From the NCBI GenBank assembly GCA_016649475.1, contig JAENXP010000203.1, positions 1 through 5,605 of the forward strand: a stretch of 5,605 nucleotides of DNA, given 5' to 3'. Of this stretch, positions 5,576 to 5,605 are shown piece after piece (positions within the stretch are counted from its first letter, which is position 1; each line of letters starts with the position of its first letter). The notes under the pieces were generated by a model. It was given only the letters and a program-made list of their open reading frames with translations. It did not search any database and was not told the DNA's origin. The position numbers and the translations under genes were made by a program. This DNA is from Burkholderiales bacterium. Its GTDB lineage: Bacteria; Pseudomonadota; Gammaproteobacteria; Burkholderiales; SG8-39.

Positions 5576-5605
5576 GAGGGGAAAGTCCCCTCGGGGGACC
5601 TCCCC
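5576..5605. repeat. Overlapping, mutually exclusive hairpins at the right edge
   Basis: Three perfect stems share bases: GAGGGGA/TCCCCTC (5576-5592, 3-nt loop), GTCCCC/GGGGAC (5585-5599, 3-nt loop) and GGGGA/TCCCC (5594-5605, 2-nt loop). They could be an attenuator-like leader, part of a dispersed repeat element, or the remains of an upstream terminator. The element may continue past the window. Confidence 0.55.

Noticed and set aside
5480..5605. Minus-strand open frame entering from the right edge and ending at TAG 5480-5482, possibly the tail of an upstream gene
   Set aside because: Its 41 codons run through tandem repeats and hairpins and give a Gly/Arg/Pro-rich peptide with no similarity to DUF3305; the repeat explanation is better, though the edge prevents certainty.
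1..5605. CRISPR arrays, tRNA or rRNA genes, insertion sequences
   Set aside because: No spaced repeats, no tRNA-like folds, no transposase motifs or flanking terminal repeats were seen.

Overview
The window carries one compact minus-strand gene block that matches the accessory and catalytic genes of a respiratory (periplasmic-facing) formate dehydrogenase. The layout resembles clusters familiar from Betaproteobacteria. High GC in most of the coding DNA, strong AGGAGG ribosome binding sites and the close similarity of the recognisable proteins to betaproteobacterial families support that placement. It is an inference from recall; no database search was run.

Layout in transcription order (right to left): (a) 5463-5605, a GC-rich, hairpin-dense, partly tandemly repeated stretch with no convincing gene; (b) 4917-5462, a small acidic-tailed DUF3306 protein; (c) 2817-4913, a 698-residue multi-cluster 4Fe-4S protein; (d) 2200-2820, a TorD/DmsD-type chaperone that overlaps the previous gene by 4 bp; (e) 1960-2166, a 68-residue twin-arginine signal protein of the 'formate dehydrogenase region TAT target' type; (f) 1-1950, the first 650 residues of a cysteine-type molybdopterin formate dehydrogenase catalytic subunit, running off the left edge. 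Gaps are 3 bp, a 4-bp overlap, 33 bp and 9 bp, so the five genes look like a single operon.

How they would work together: the catalytic subunit oxidises formate at a bis-MGD Mo or W centre and is exported folded by the Tat system. The TorD-like chaperone probably guards its cofactor loading and signal peptide. The small Tat protein is presumably a co-exported partner or subunit of unknown role. The large 4Fe-4S protein has no visible export signal, so it is probably a cytoplasmic electron-transfer or maturation factor. DUF3306 has no assigned function. The FdhB-like ferredoxin subunit, the cytochrome subunit and DUF3305, expected in such clusters, are not in the window.

The most interesting object is the 4Fe-4S protein. 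By eye it reads as an HdrA-like N-terminal region whose flavin-binding glycine motif has decayed, fused to several ferredoxin modules, a cysteine-free domain resembling MvhD/FrhD, and a C-terminal paired CxxC ribbon. The rest of the cluster is a known type of locus.
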